64,000 nucleotides of DNA from Longimicrobiales bacterium (GCA_958295645.1 OY282361.1:952927-1016926), one strand, 5' to 3'. Counted from the first letter of the stretch, positions 8,601 to 17,623 are shown. Numbers and translations are program-made. Notes: generated by a model from the letters alone, not told the origin.

Positions 8601-8656
8601 TTCGCCGCCTCCGGCTCTCGACCCTCCTGCAAGCTCCGTTGCCCCGTGAGGGCGCC

Positions 8657-10576
8657 GTGTCCCATCTCGCCCTAGCCAGGAAGTACAGGCCTCGCCGGTT
8701 CGGCGAAGTGGCGACCCAGGAGCACGTGTCGGAGACCCTGCGGCGTGCCGTCTCCGGAAACCGAGTGGGCCACGCCTACCTCTTTTGCGGCCCGAGGGGC
8801 GTCGGCAAGACCACGCTGGCTCGCGTGCTGGCCATGGCGCTCAACTGCGCCGAGCGGACGCCCGAGGGAGAGCCCTGCGCCGCTTGCCGGAGCTGCGAAC
8901 GCATTTGGGCGGGCCACACGTCGCTGGACGTCGTCGAGATCGACGCCGCCTCCAACCGGGGAGTCGACGACGCCCGGGACCTTCGCCAGCGCGCGATGTA
9001 CGCGCCCTCCGAGGAGGGCCGTCACAAGGTCTACATCCTCGACGAGGCCCACATGCTCACGCGGGAGGCCTGGAACGCGCTCCTGAAGATCCTGGAAGAG
9101 CCGCCGCCCCGCGTGATCTTCGTGTTCGCGACGACGGAAGTCCGCAAGATCGAGCAGACCGCCTCTCCCATCCTCTCGCGCTGCCAGAGGTTTGACTTTC
9201 GGCGCATCGGCACCTCCGGCATCAAGGACAGGCTGGCCGAAGTCCTGGACGCGGAAGAGGTCGGCTACGCGCCCGAGGCGCTGAGCGCCATCGCCCGGAG
9301 GGCCAACGGGGGGATGAGGGACGGACTCTCGCTGCTGGACCAAGTGCTGGCGTTGTCCGACCGGCAGCTCGAGGTGGACACCGTCGTGCGGGTGCTAGGC
9401 GTGGTGCCGGAGGAGCGGTACCTGGACGTGTTCGACATCGTCGCGGAGCACCGGCACGGCGACGTCTTCGAGTTCATGGACGAGCTGGTTCGCGAGGGGT
9501 ACGATCCCGTCGAGTTCTATCACGGTCTCGCGGAGCGGACTCGGTTGCTGTTGCAGCTTTCGGTGGGGGGAAAACAGCAGGCGGGGGAGGGGATGGCCGG
9601 CGAGGCGCTGGCCCAATACGGCAAGCGGGCGGCGGCATTCGCTCCGGGAGACTTGCTTCGAATGCTCGTCATGGCGGCGGACTTGGAGACGGACGGAAGC
9701 TTGAGGCGGACCGGACAGCCGCGCCTGCTCGTCGAGATGCTGCTGCTGCGCATGAGCTACATGGACCGCACCGTCGAGCTCGAGGAGGTCGTCCGAGCGC
9801 TGGGGGGGAAGCCGGCGGCCCCGGCGAGCGACGCACGGGCTTCGCGTCCTGCGGCTTCGTCTGGGCAAGCGGCGGCGTCCGGCCGCGGTGCCGCGGAATC
9901 ATCGGCTGGCTCGCCACGGTCCGGTGGCGGAGAAGCGCCTGGGCGGGCTTCGGCCCCCGACGAGGCGTCTGGCCCGGCCTCGGCCGTCACGGAAACGTCC
10001 GGTCGGGCATCTGCCGCAACGCCAGCGTCCGCCTCGGCGCCTGCGTCTTCTCCTCCGCGGCCGCCGCTGAGAGACCCCACCTCTTCTCCTCCCGCGTCTC
10101 CCCCGAACGAGCTTGCGTCTCCTGCTCCGGGGCCGTCGCCGCACTCGCCCGCCGCTCCTCCTCCGACCGCATCCGCCTCTCCTCCCCAGGGGCAGACGCC
10201 GCTCGCGACCGCGTGGCAGGCAGTCCTAGGCGACCCCGAGAGCCTTCCGCCTGGGCTCAGGCCGTTCCTGCGGGGCGCAACGGCCGAGGAGCGGGGCGGC
10301 CGCTTGGAAGTGACGCTCCCGCCCGGTCCAGGGGTCGCCAAGGCGCAGGCTCCGGCGGTTCTTCGGAGGCTCAACAAAGCGCTGGCCCTTCATTCGGGGA
10401 GGGATTCTGCCGAGATTCTATTCACCGTGGAAAGCGACACGTCGGATCTGGAGCGCGAGCCGGGTTCAGCCGCGCCCGCGGAGGATCCCGGCGAAGCACG
10501 GATGAAGGAAGCCGTCAAGCGCACGCCGGCTCTCCAGGCGGCTGTCGCGGAACTGGACTTGGACTTTGTCGACTGA
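8657..10576 (+). CDS. dnaX: DNA polymerase III subunit tau/gamma
   Basis: This is the clamp-loader ATPase of the replicase. From the GTG at 8657 it is 639 aa (MSHLALARKYRPRRFGEV is the family's N-terminus; the longer frame from 8588 would begin inside the SRP RNA). Walker A is CGPRGVGKTTLARVLA, four cysteines form the zinc module (CAACRSCERIW region), Walker B is VYILDEAHML and the sensor ILSRCQRFDF. After about residue 390 comes a ~150-residue Ala/Pro/Ser-rich stretch, then a folded C-terminal part around residue 540-600 that would bind polymerase and helicase. I see no A-rich slippery site, so only the long form is expected. Confidence 0.94.
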   Translation: MSHLALARKYRPRRFGEVATQEHVSETLRRAVSGNRVGHAYLFCGPRGVGKTTLARVLAMALNCAERTPEGEPCAACRSCERIWAGHTSLDVVEIDAASNRGVDDARDLRQRAMYAPSEEGRHKVYILDEAHMLTREAWNALLKILEEPPPRVIFVFATTEVRKIEQTASPILSRCQRFDFRRIGTSGIKDRLAEVLDAEEVGYAPEALSAIARRANGGMRDGLSLLDQVLALSDRQLEVDTVVRVLGVVPEERYLDVFDIVAEHRHGDVFEFMDELVREGYDPVEFYHGLAERTRLLLQLSVGGKQQAGEGMAGEALAQYGKRAAAFAPGDLLRMLVMAADLETDGSLRRTGQPRLLVEMLLLRMSYMDRTVELEEVVRALGGKPAAPASDARASRPAASSGQAAASGRGAAESSAGSPRSGGGEAPGRASAPDEASGPASAVTETSGRASAATPASASAPASSPPRPPLRDPTSSPPASPPNELASPAPGPSPHSPAAPPPTASASPPQGQTPLATAWQAVLGDPESLPPGLRPFLRGATAEERGGRLEVTLPPGPGVAKAQAPAVLRRLNKALALHSGRDSAEILFTVESDTSDLEREPGSAAPAEDPGEARMKEAVKRTPALQAAVAELDLDFVD

Positions 10577-10639
10577 CCGCCGCGGTTCGCGCGGGACGTT
10601 CGCAATCCCTAGGGATCACCTCGGAAAGCAGGCAGCGAA

Positions 10640-10957
10640 ATGACGAACATTCAGCAGATCATGAAGATGGGCCAGCATCTCCAGGACCGGATCAAGCAGG
10701 CCCAGGAGAGCCTGGAGGCAGAGGTTCTGGAAGCGTCGGCCGGCGGCGGCATGGTCACCGCCCGGGTCACCGGCAAGGGCGACTTGACCGCTCTCGTCAT
10801 CGATCCGACGGTCATCGACCCCACGGATGCCGAGATGCTGGAGGACCTCGTGGTCGCCGCGGTCGCCGCGGCGCAGAAGAAGGCGAGGGGCTTTTCCGAA
10901 GAGCACATGCGGCGCGCGGCAGGCCAACTGCCGTTGGGGCTTCCCGGCCTCTTCTAG
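10640..10957 (+). CDS. ybaB: YbaB/EbfC nucleoid-associated protein
   Basis: The 105-aa protein belongs to the YbaB/EbfC family of small dimeric DNA-binding proteins. It opens with NIQQIMKMGQHLQDRIKQAQ, continues with the conserved VLEASAGGGMVTARVTGKG strand region and ends with a helix carrying KKARGFSEEHM. It lies between dnaX and recR, the classical dnaX-ybaB-recR arrangement, with 63 bases to dnaX and 16 bases to the recR start. Confidence 0.94.
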   Translation: MTNIQQIMKMGQHLQDRIKQAQESLEAEVLEASAGGGMVTARVTGKGDLTALVIDPTVIDPTDAEMLEDLVVAAVAAAQKKARGFSEEHMRRAAGQLPLGLPGLF

Positions 10958-10973
10958 GGGGGTACGGCGGCTC

Positions 10974-11573
10974 GTGTCGTCCATCGACAGCCTCGTGCGG
11001 GAACTCCGGCGGCTCCCGGGGATCGGCTCGAAGACCGCGTATCGATTGGCCTTCCACCTCGTCAAGGGGTCCGCCGAGGACATGAAGCGGCTGGCCGCCG
11101 CGCTGCACGGCGTGGCCGACCGGGTGCACCCTTGCCCGGTCTGCGGCAACTACTGCGAGGAGCGGGTCTGCCCGGTCTGCGCCGATCCCAGACGGGATCG
11201 CAGCGTCATCTGTGTGGTGGAGGAGGCCTACGAAGTGGGCGCCATCGAGCGCACGGGCCGCTTCAAGGGACTGTTCCACGTCCTGGGAGGCAGGCTCTCG
11301 CCGCTCGACGGCGTGGGACCCGAGGCGCTGGCGTTCGACGGGTTGCTGAGCCGAATCGACGGGGAGGCGGGCGAGCCGTCCGAGGTGATCCTGGCGACCA
11401 ACGCCAGCGTCGAGGGCGAGGCCACGGCCGTCTATCTGGAGGGTCTCCTGCGGCCGCTCTCCGTGCGGGTGACGCGGCTGGCCCGCGGGATACCGGTCGG
11501 CAGCGACCTGGAGTACGTGGACGGCACGACCATCGCCGAAGCGCTCGCCGGGCGACGGGAGATGTCGGCCTGA
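10974..11573 (+). CDS. recR: Recombination mediator RecR
   Basis: RecR acts with RecO/RecF to load RecA at gaps. From the GTG at 10974 the protein is 199 aa, the usual length. It has a helix-hairpin-helix (LRRLPGIGSKTAYRLAF), a four-cysteine zinc finger (CPVCGNYC ... CPVC), a Toprim domain with ICVVEEAYEVGAIE and GGRLSPLDGVGPE, and the closing ARGIPVGSDLEYVDGTT motif. Upstream in-frame codons back to 10827 overlap ybaB and do not look like RecR. Confidence 0.95.
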   Translation: MSSIDSLVRELRRLPGIGSKTAYRLAFHLVKGSAEDMKRLAAALHGVADRVHPCPVCGNYCEERVCPVCADPRRDRSVICVVEEAYEVGAIERTGRFKGLFHVLGGRLSPLDGVGPEALAFDGLLSRIDGEAGEPSEVILATNASVEGEATAVYLEGLLRPLSVRVTRLARGIPVGSDLEYVDGTTIAEALAGRREMSA

Positions 11574-11872
11574 TGGCTTCGAAACTGCGCCGCGCGGGCC
11601 TGTTCCTGGCTGGAGCCGCCGCGGCTGGCTTGCTGGTTGCGTTCCTGGTGAAGGACCAAGTGCGCCGACAGCGCCGGAACCTGTTCAGCGCGAACGCGTT
11701 CAGGCGGATGGCCGCGTTGCGCCACATGGCCGGAGAGCCCGCCAGCGTGGACGCGATCAACCTGCTGCGCGACTTCGCGGCCTGGGAACCGAGCCGCCTT
11801 CTTCGGGGCAGCGCCTTGTCCGTCGTGGAGCGCATGGAGCGCGAGGTGCGGCAAAGGACGGGGAGCGGTTGA
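11573..11872 (+). CDS. Small single-pass membrane protein, unknown function
   Basis: A 99-aa protein overlapping the recR stop by one base (TGATG) and the pgsA start by four bases, so it is translated within the operon. One hydrophobic helix spans about residues 8-26 (GLFLAGAAAAGLLVAFLV), followed by a basic stretch KDQVRRQRRN and then a helical soluble part of about 65 residues rich in Arg and Ala. I do not recognise a family; the soluble part looks like a short HEAT-like helical pair but this is only an impression. Its tight coupling argues it is real. Confidence 0.7.
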   Translation: MASKLRRAGLFLAGAAAAGLLVAFLVKDQVRRQRRNLFSANAFRRMAALRHMAGEPASVDAINLLRDFAAWEPSRLLRGSALSVVERMEREVRQRTGSG

Positions 11873-12492
11873 ATCTCCCCAACGCCGTCACCCTGGCGCG
11901 CATCGCCGCCTGTCCGGCGATCTTCTTCCTGGCCTTGTCTTCGTCCACGACGCTCCGCTACGCCGCGTTCGTTCTGTTCTTGACGGCTGCGTTCTCGGAC
12001 GTGTGGGACGGACACTTGGCCCGAAAGCGCAGCCAGATCACCACTGCCGGCAAGCTGCTCGACCCGATTGCCGACAAGCTGTTGCTGGCCAGCACGCTGC
12101 TGCCGTTCTACGTCATCGGCCAGCGGGCCGACGAGATCGTGCGCGTTCCGTGGTGGGGCGCCTTTCCGTTCTGGGCGCTGGTCGTGGTGTTCGGCCGGGA
12201 GCTGCTGGTGACGGTGTTTCGCGGCTACGCGATGCGCCGGGGCGTCGTCATTTCGGCGGGGAAGTCCGGCAAGCACAAGGCATTGGCGCAGAATCTCTTC
12301 ATCGGCGGCCTGCTGCTCTGGTACCCGCTGGAGCGGACGGCGTTGGACGCGAGCTGGTCCGGGGCCGTGTGGGGAGCATGGCGCGCCTTCCACAGCGTCT
12401 GGACCGGCCTGCTGCTGGGCGTCGCGCTGGTGCTCACGGTGTACTCCATGATCGACTACCTCTGGAGCCATCGCGCCGTTGCGCGGCGCTAG
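11869..12492 (+). CDS. pgsA: CDP-diacylglycerol--glycerol-3-phosphate 3-phosphatidyltransferase
   Basis: The enzyme makes phosphatidylglycerol-phosphate from CDP-diacylglycerol in the inner membrane. The 207-aa sequence has the full CDP-alcohol phosphotransferase signature DVWDGHLAR ... G ... D ... D (SDVWDGHLARKR, TAGKLLDPIADK at about residues 43-72), with several hydrophobic segments around it. The start is a TTG at 11869 inside the stop of the previous gene; the MNLPNAVTLARIAACPAIF opening is typical of PgsA, which supports it. CDP-alcohol transferases are hard to tell apart, so the exact alcohol is inferred from PgsA-like spacing. Confidence 0.88.
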   Translation: MNLPNAVTLARIAACPAIFFLALSSSTTLRYAAFVLFLTAAFSDVWDGHLARKRSQITTAGKLLDPIADKLLLASTLLPFYVIGQRADEIVRVPWWGAFPFWALVVVFGRELLVTVFRGYAMRRGVVISAGKSGKHKALAQNLFIGGLLLWYPLERTALDASWSGAVWGAWRAFHSVWTGLLLGVALVLTVYSMIDYLWSHRAVARR

Positions 12493-12555
12493 CGACGACC
12501 GGCCCTTCCGCGCCGGGCCGTCCGCCCGCGCCAAGGCCCGTACCGGGGCCTGCCG

Positions 12556-13116
12556 TTGACGGGGAGCGTGACTGTGGAGTCAGCTGGTCGCATTCCGGAC
12601 CTCGTCCAGCGGCTGGCGGGGGTGGCGGCGTCGGAGGGCTTGACGGTGGCCACCGCCGAGAGCTGCACCGGCGGCCTGCTGGCGGCGGCGATTACCGCGA
12701 TGCCGGGCGCCTCGTCGTTCTTCGCGGGCGGCGTGGTGGCCTACTCCGACGAGGCCAAGATCGGGCAGTTGGGCGTCGCTCCCGGCGATCTCCGCGATCA
12801 CGGGGCGGTCTCGCGGGAGGTGGCCGTGGCCATGGCGCAGGGGGCCTGCCGGCGATTCGCCGCGGGATTGGCGATGGCGGCGACCGGCATTGCAGGGCCG
12901 AGCGGAGGGACGTCTGCCAAGCCGGTGGGCACCGTGTGGATCGCCGTCGCCCTGCCTGGCTTGCACGAGGTCCAGCGCATGCGCTTCGGCGGCGACCGGC
13001 GTGCGGTTCAGGAACAGAGCGTGGCGGCGGCGTTGTCGATGGCCGCGGACTTTGCCGTCCGCGACGGCCGGCCGCCGGATTTGCCGGTCGCAGGCCCGCT
13101 TCCCGCCGACCCGTAG
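12556..13116 (+). CDS. pncC: Nicotinamide-nucleotide amidohydrolase (CinA C-terminal domain)
   Basis: A 186-aa protein made only of the CinA C-terminal domain, which deamidates nicotinamide mononucleotide to nicotinate mononucleotide for NAD recycling. Characteristic blocks are TVATAESCTGGLLAAAIT, SFFAGGVVAYSDEAKIGQLGV, HGAVSREVAVAMAQGA and ATGIAGPSGGTSAKPVGTV. The N-terminal molybdopterin-binding-like domain of full-length CinA is absent. The start could be the TTG at 12556 or the GTGs at 12568 and 12574; the conserved part begins well after all three. Confidence 0.9.
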   Translation: MTGSVTVESAGRIPDLVQRLAGVAASEGLTVATAESCTGGLLAAAITAMPGASSFFAGGVVAYSDEAKIGQLGVAPGDLRDHGAVSREVAVAMAQGACRRFAAGLAMAATGIAGPSGGTSAKPVGTVWIAVALPGLHEVQRMRFGGDRRAVQEQSVAAALSMAADFAVRDGRPPDLPVAGPLPADP

Positions 13117-13211
13117 ACCGCGGCGGCTTGTTTGGCCAGTTTTCTTTGATCTCCAGCGCCGGGCCCAAGCGTCCCCGGCGCCGATTCTCCCGGCAACACC
13201 ATGCACCGGCC

Positions 13212-14063
13212 GTGACCGAAACGACCTCTGGCAACGACTCCGCAGACGAACTGTCCCTCTTCGAGGAAGACGAGGCCCCCGAAGCGACTCCGGCGGCGGA
13301 TGAGGGGGGCGCGGCGGACGGCGACGCCCCCTCGGCCGACGCGGATCGCGAACCGTCGCCCTCCGGCGAAGACGAATCGCCGCCTCCCGCCGAGTCCAGC
13401 GAATCGCCGCCTCCCGCCGAGGCCAGCGAACCGCCGCCCCCCGACGCGGCCAGTGAACCGTCGCCTGCCGACGCGGATCGCGAACCATCGCCCGCCGACG
13501 CGGCCAATGAATCGCCGCCCGCCAACGAGTCCAGCGAACCATCGCTCATCGCCGAGTCCAGCGAACCGTCGCCCCCCGACGCGGCCAGCGAACCGTCGCC
13601 CAGCGCGGACGACCCCGAAACCCTTCGCGACGAACTCGCACTCTTGCGGGACCAGCGCGTCCGCCTCGCCGCGGACTTCGACAACTACCGCAAGCGGACC
13701 GAGGACAGGCTGCGCACCCGCTGGAATCACGCCCAGGCCGACCTGCTGGCTCGCCTGCTCGATCCCCTGGACGACCTCCGCCGCGTCGGCGACTGCGATC
13801 CGGAAACCGCGACCATCGAATCCGTCGTAGAGGGGGTCGGCTTGGTGGAGCGCAAGGTCGCGCGGCTCCTCGAAGAGATCGGCGTGGAGGTCGTGGACCC
13901 GCAAGGCGAATCGTTCGACCCGGCCACCATGGAGGCGATCATGCGCGTGCCGACCCAGGCGGAGGAGGAAGACGACATGGTGGAACGAGTCGTCCAGCGC
14001 GGCTTCACCTTGAACGGGCAGCTCCTGCGCCCCGCGCGGGTAGCCGTCTACAAGGCGGAGTAG
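13212..14063 (+). CDS. grpE: Nucleotide exchange factor GrpE with repetitive acidic N-terminus
   Basis: GrpE releases ADP from DnaK. From the GTG at 13212 the protein is 283 aa, about 90 residues more than usual. Residues ~46-132 are a tandem nine-residue repeat rich in Glu, Ser and Pro. The conserved part follows: LAADFDNYRKRTEDR, the long helix, LLDPLDDLRRV, then ESFDPATMEAIMRVP and the beta domain ending GFTLNGQLLRPARVAVYK. dnaJ starts 15 bases later; dnaK and hrcA are not in this window. No CIRCE element was seen upstream. Confidence 0.92.
   Translation: MTETTSGNDSADELSLFEEDEAPEATPAADEGGAADGDAPSADADREPSPSGEDESPPPAESSESPPPAEASEPPPPDAASEPSPADADREPSPADAANESPPANESSEPSLIAESSEPSPPDAASEPSPSADDPETLRDELALLRDQRVRLAADFDNYRKRTEDRLRTRWNHAQADLLARLLDPLDDLRRVGDCDPETATIESVVEGVGLVERKVARLLEEIGVEVVDPQGESFDPATMEAIMRVPTQAEEEDDMVERVVQRGFTLNGQLLRPARVAVYKAE
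13374..13607 (+). repeat. 27-bp coding tandem repeat in grpE
   Basis: Eight 27-base units run in register from 13374 to 13589, each starting with GAA and encoding nine residues of the type E-(S/P)-(P/S)-P-P-A-E-(S/A)-S, followed by a partial ninth unit. A related 24-base unit sits just before, at 13350. Units differ at many third positions, so it is an old or diverging minisatellite, always a multiple of three. Confidence 0.85.
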
Positions 14064-14078
14064 CGGGCTTCAGCGACG

Positions 14079-15188
14079 ATGGCGCGTACCGGCAAGGACT
14101 ACTACCGGATACTTGGAGTCCCCGAGAACGCGGCCGCCGCCACCATCAAGACGGCGTACCGGAAGCTCGCCAAGCAGTATCATCCCGACGCCAACCCTGG
14201 GAATCCGGCCGCCGCCGAACGGTTCAAGGAGGTGGGGGAGGCCAACGGCGTGCTCTCCGACCCCTCGAAGCGCAAGAAGTACGACCAGATGCGCAAGCTC
14301 GGCGCGTTCGGCATCGGGGGGGCGCGCGCGCCCGGCGCCGGAACCACCACCAGCACGACCGGCTTCTCCTTCGAGGACCTGGGCGGACTGGGGGGATTCT
14401 CGGAGATCTTCTCGTCGATCTTCGACCGGGCGCGCAAGGAGGGCGGGCCGCGGACGGGCGGGCCCAGCAAGGGGCGCAACGTCGAGTACAGCGTGGACGT
14501 GTTGTTCACGACCGCCGCGGTGGGCGGCAAGGTCGCCCTTTCCGTGCCGATTACCGAGAAGTGCGCGCAGTGCAAGGGATCGGGCGGCGCGCCGGGGGCG
14601 GCCTGGAAGCGATGCGAGGAATGCAGCGGCTCGGGGAGCGTTTCCTTCGGCCAAGGCACCTTTGCCGTCAAGCGGCCGTGCCCGGCCTGCGCGGGCCGGG
14701 GACGGAAGTCGGCCGAGCCCTGCGGCAGCTGCGACGGCGTCGGCAAGCTGCGGCAGAACCGCAAGCTCCACGTCTCGGTTCCGCCGGGTGCGCAGACCGG
14801 CTCCAAGGTTCGGATCCCGGGCCACGGCGAGAGCGGCGAGAGCGGGGGCGCCCCCGGCGACTTGATCATCACGTTCAAGGTCAAGCCCCACCGCTTCTTC
14901 CGGCGGGACGGAAACGACATCCAGACGAGGGTGGACATCAATCTCGTGCAGGCGCTCCTGGGCACCAAGATTCGGGTCGCGACGGTCTCCGGGAACAAGG
15001 CCGAGCTCCGGATTCCGCCGGGAACGCAGCCCGGGACGCGGTTTCGCCTGACGGGGCGGGGCGTCCGGCGGGACGGCAAGGCGGGCGACCAGATCGTCGA
15101 GGTCAGGGTCAGGGTCCCGGAAGCCCTCACGCCGGAAGCCAGGGAGCGCGTGGAGGAGTTGGCGGACCTGCCGGACGTGAAGTGGTAG
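14079..15188 (+). CDS. dnaJ: Chaperone DnaJ
   Basis: The 369-aa Hsp40 co-chaperone stimulates DnaK ATP hydrolysis. The J domain occupies residues 1-70 with the HPD triad in KQYHPDANPG. A Gly/Phe region follows (about 75-130), then four CxxCxGxG zinc repeats (CAQCKGSG, CEECSGSG, CPACAGRG, CGSCDGVG) at about 163-230 and the C-terminal substrate-binding barrels (VSVPPGAQTGSKVRIPGHGE). All type I DnaJ parts are present. It forms a pair with grpE. Confidence 0.96.
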   Translation: MARTGKDYYRILGVPENAAAATIKTAYRKLAKQYHPDANPGNPAAAERFKEVGEANGVLSDPSKRKKYDQMRKLGAFGIGGARAPGAGTTTSTTGFSFEDLGGLGGFSEIFSSIFDRARKEGGPRTGGPSKGRNVEYSVDVLFTTAAVGGKVALSVPITEKCAQCKGSGGAPGAAWKRCEECSGSGSVSFGQGTFAVKRPCPACAGRGRKSAEPCGSCDGVGKLRQNRKLHVSVPPGAQTGSKVRIPGHGESGESGGAPGDLIITFKVKPHRFFRRDGNDIQTRVDINLVQALLGTKIRVATVSGNKAELRIPPGTQPGTRFRLTGRGVRRDGKAGDQIVEVRVRVPEALTPEARERVEELADLPDVKW

Positions 15189-15283
15189 CGGGGCGGGCGC
15201 GGGGACGCTTGGCGACCGGGCTGGGCGGGCGGCTACGGCCGGGTGGCAGGCCCGGCGCGCGTTGCCGGAGACCGCGTTAGGCG

Positions 15284-16381
15284 TTAGTTGGCAACGGTCG
15301 GCGCCGGCGTTCCGCTGATGCGGCCCCCGCCCAGCACTTCGTCCTCCCTGAACAGGACGCTCGACTGGCCCGGCGTGACGGCTCTGGCAGGTTCGTCCAG
15401 GGACAGGTGCAGCTTGCCGTCTTCGGCGGCTTCCACGTGGCAGCGAAGGGCGGGGGACCGGTGGCGCAGCTGGACTCGCAGGCTGTCTCCCGGACGCGGC
15501 TGGGGCGCGAGCCAGTTGAGGTCGCCCACCGAGACGCGCCCCGAATAGAGCAGGCGCTTGGGGCCGACGACGACTTGCCGGGCGTCGGGCCGAATCTCCA
15601 GGACGTAGTAGGGCTCCGGCATTCCGCCGCCGATCCGCTTGCGCTGGCCCACGGTGAAGCCCGCGTAGCCGTCGTGCCGGCCGACCACCTGGCCTCGGTG
15701 GTCCACGACGGCCCCCGGAGACAAGGCGGCGTGCGTGGGGAGCAGGCGCGTGCTTAGGAAGTCGCGGTAGTGGCCTTCGGGCACGAAGCAGATTTCTTGG
15801 GATTCGGGCTTGTCGGCGGTGGCCAGGCCCATCGCTCTCGCTCGTTGGCGAACCTCGGCCTTGGTCAAGGCCCCCAGGGGGAAGCGCAGGTGCTGGAGGA
15901 TGCCGGCCGGAAGGGCCCAGAGGAAGTAGGTTTGGTCCTTGGCCGCGTCGGCGCCGCGCAGGAGCCGCGGGCGCGTTCCCTCCGAGTCCAGCCTTGCGTA
16001 GTGGCCGGACGCCACCGCGTCGCAGCCCAGGGCCTGCGCGCGCCTCAGCAGATCGCGGAACTTGGTGTTGGAATTGCAGCGGACGCAGGGATTCGGCGTG
16101 CGTCCCCGGCCGTACTCGTCCACGAAGTCGTCGATCACGTCGCGCGTGAAGGCCTCCTCCACGTCGAAGACGTAGTGGCGGATGCCGAGCACGTCGGCCA
16201 CGCGCCGCGCGTCGCGAATCCCGTCGAGCCCGCAGCACGTCTTCGAGTTCCCGGCGGTTCCGCTGTAGCAGAAGGTCTTCATCGTCGCGCCCACGACTTC
16301 GTGCCCGGCTTCGACCAGCATCGCCGCCGCCACGGAGGAGTCGACGCCGCCCGACATGGCCGCCAGAACGCGACGGCTCAC
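15284..16381 (-). CDS. mnmA: tRNA-specific 2-thiouridylase MnmA
   Basis: MnmA thiolates U34 of Lys, Glu and Gln tRNAs. From the GTG at 16381 the protein is 365 aa. It has the PP-loop ATP pyrophosphatase motif AAMSGGVDSSVAA at the N-terminus, the first catalytic cysteine region RTPNPCVRCNSNTKF, ASGHYARL, the second catalytic cysteine in ESQEICFVPEGHY, and FTVGQRKRIG. The gene overlaps the upstream cysteine desulfurase by 4 bases, so sulfur donor and acceptor enzymes are made together. It is convergent with dnaJ, with 95 GC-rich bases between them. Confidence 0.95.
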   Translation of the reverse strand: MSRRVLAAMSGGVDSSVAAAMLVEAGHEVVGATMKTFCYSGTAGNSKTCCGLDGIRDARRVADVLGIRHYVFDVEEAFTRDVIDDFVDEYGRGRTPNPCVRCNSNTKFRDLLRRAQALGCDAVASGHYARLDSEGTRPRLLRGADAAKDQTYFLWALPAGILQHLRFPLGALTKAEVRQRARAMGLATADKPESQEICFVPEGHYRDFLSTRLLPTHAALSPGAVVDHRGQVVGRHDGYAGFTVGQRKRIGGGMPEPYYVLEIRPDARQVVVGPKRLLYSGRVSVGDLNWLAPQPRPGDSLRVQLRHRSPALRCHVEAAEDGKLHLSLDEPARAVTPGQSSVLFREDEVLGGGRISGTPAPTVAN

Positions 16382-17547
16382 GACGGGCCTCCCGAGTTCA
16401 GTCCGCGGGCCAGGGCGGCGGCCGCCTCGACGGCCTGGACGATCCGATCCGCATGGCGCTCCTCGGTCAGCTTGCCGAAGCTCAGGCGAAGGGTGGCCTC
16501 CTTCGGCGCACCCGCGCCCGGCGCCGCTCCCGAATGCTTCGAAGAGGAGCCGCTCGCGCAGGCGGAGCCCGAAGAGGCCGCGACCCCGGCCATGTCGAGG
16601 GCGGACAGCAGCATGTCCGTGTCGGCCCCGGGGATGGCGAGCGAGGAGACGTGGGGCGCGCGACGGGCGCCGCCATGATTGACGCGAAGCCCCGGCAGGC
16701 GAGCCGCCAAGCGCGACTCGACCGTATCTCGCAGAGCCTTGAGCCGCGCGGCCTCGGCAGGCCTCTCCGCCACGGCCAGCCTCACCGCCTCCGCCATTCC
16801 CACCGCTCCAGCCACGTCCTCCGTTCCGGGCCGGAGCCCCCGCTCCTGTCCGCCCCCGTAGTGGAGTCCCCGCGCGAAGTCCGCCCCCGGCGCCACCAGC
16901 AGCCCCGCCGCCTTCGGCCCGTACACCTTGTGGCCGGCGACCGTCAGCATGTCCACCGGAGCCCCGTCCAGCCGCAGCGGCACCTTGCCCACCGCCTGCA
17001 CCGCGTCGCTGTGCAGGACCGCGCCCACCCCCCTGCAATGCGCCGCGACCTCCTCGACCGGCAACCGGAGCCCCGTCTCGTTGTGGACCCACATGCACGA
17101 CACGAGCGCCGTCCGCCCCGCCGTCGCCGCCCCGGCAAGCGCCCCGATGTCGAGCTCCCCGTCCACCAGGCCGACCACGACCCGCCGCGCCCCCTCCGTC
17201 TCGGCCCGCTTGGCCGCCTCGGCCACCGCCGGATGCTCGATCTCCGTCACCACCACCGTGGGCCTCCCCCCGTCCTCCATGACCCGCCGCGCCCATCCCA
17301 GCACGGCGATGTTGGCCGACTCCGTGCCCCCGCGCGTGAAGAACACCCGATCCGCGGACACGCCCAGCGCCGCCGCCGCCTCCTCCCGCGCCTCCTCCAG
17401 CCGCCGCCTTGCCCGCTGTCCCCACTGGTGCACGCTCGACGGATTCCCGAAGGCGTCCTCACGGCAGGCGGCCATGGCGTCCGCTACCTCGGCGCGCACC
17501 GGCGTCGTGGCGGCGTGGTCCGCGTAGATCGGCTCTTGAGAAGTCAT
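16378..17547 (-). CDS. nifS: Cysteine desulfurase, NifS/IscS family
   Basis: This PLP enzyme takes sulfur from cysteine as a persulfide for Fe-S clusters or tRNA thiolation. The 389-aa product begins IYADHAATTPVR, has FTRGGTESANIAVLGWA, the PLP lysine in TVAGHKVYGPKAAG, HYGGGQERGLRPGTEDV and the mobile active-site Cys in SSGSACASGSSSKHSG. The last 4 bases overlap mnmA, so the main job here is probably supplying MnmA, as with YrvO-TrmU in Bacillus. No iscU/sufU is adjacent. Confidence 0.93.
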   Translation of the reverse strand: MTSQEPIYADHAATTPVRAEVADAMAACREDAFGNPSSVHQWGQRARRRLEEAREEAAAALGVSADRVFFTRGGTESANIAVLGWARRVMEDGGRPTVVVTEIEHPAVAEAAKRAETEGARRVVVGLVDGELDIGALAGAATAGRTALVSCMWVHNETGLRLPVEEVAAHCRGVGAVLHSDAVQAVGKVPLRLDGAPVDMLTVAGHKVYGPKAAGLLVAPGADFARGLHYGGGQERGLRPGTEDVAGAVGMAEAVRLAVAERPAEAARLKALRDTVESRLAARLPGLRVNHGGARRAPHVSSLAIPGADTDMLLSALDMAGVAASSGSACASGSSSKHSGAAPGAGAPKEATLRLSFGKLTEERHADRIVQAVEAAAALARGLNSGGPS

Positions 17548-17623
17548 GGATTGAAGCTACAGCCGGTGCGCCCGCGAAACGCCTCCACAGGCTCGGACGA
17601 GCGGTCGCCCAAGCCGTCGCACC

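Noticed and set aside
8588-8656. Longer N-terminus for DnaX from GTG 8588
   Set aside because: This start lies inside the SRP RNA stem, and the added residues do not match DnaX, which begins at the GTG at 8657.
8657-10576. Programmed frameshift in dnaX for a short gamma subunit
   Set aside because: No A-rich slippery heptamer with a downstream hairpin was found in the expected region.
13117-13211. CIRCE (HrcA) element upstream of grpE
   Set aside because: The TTAGCACTC/GAGTGCTAA inverted repeat is not present.
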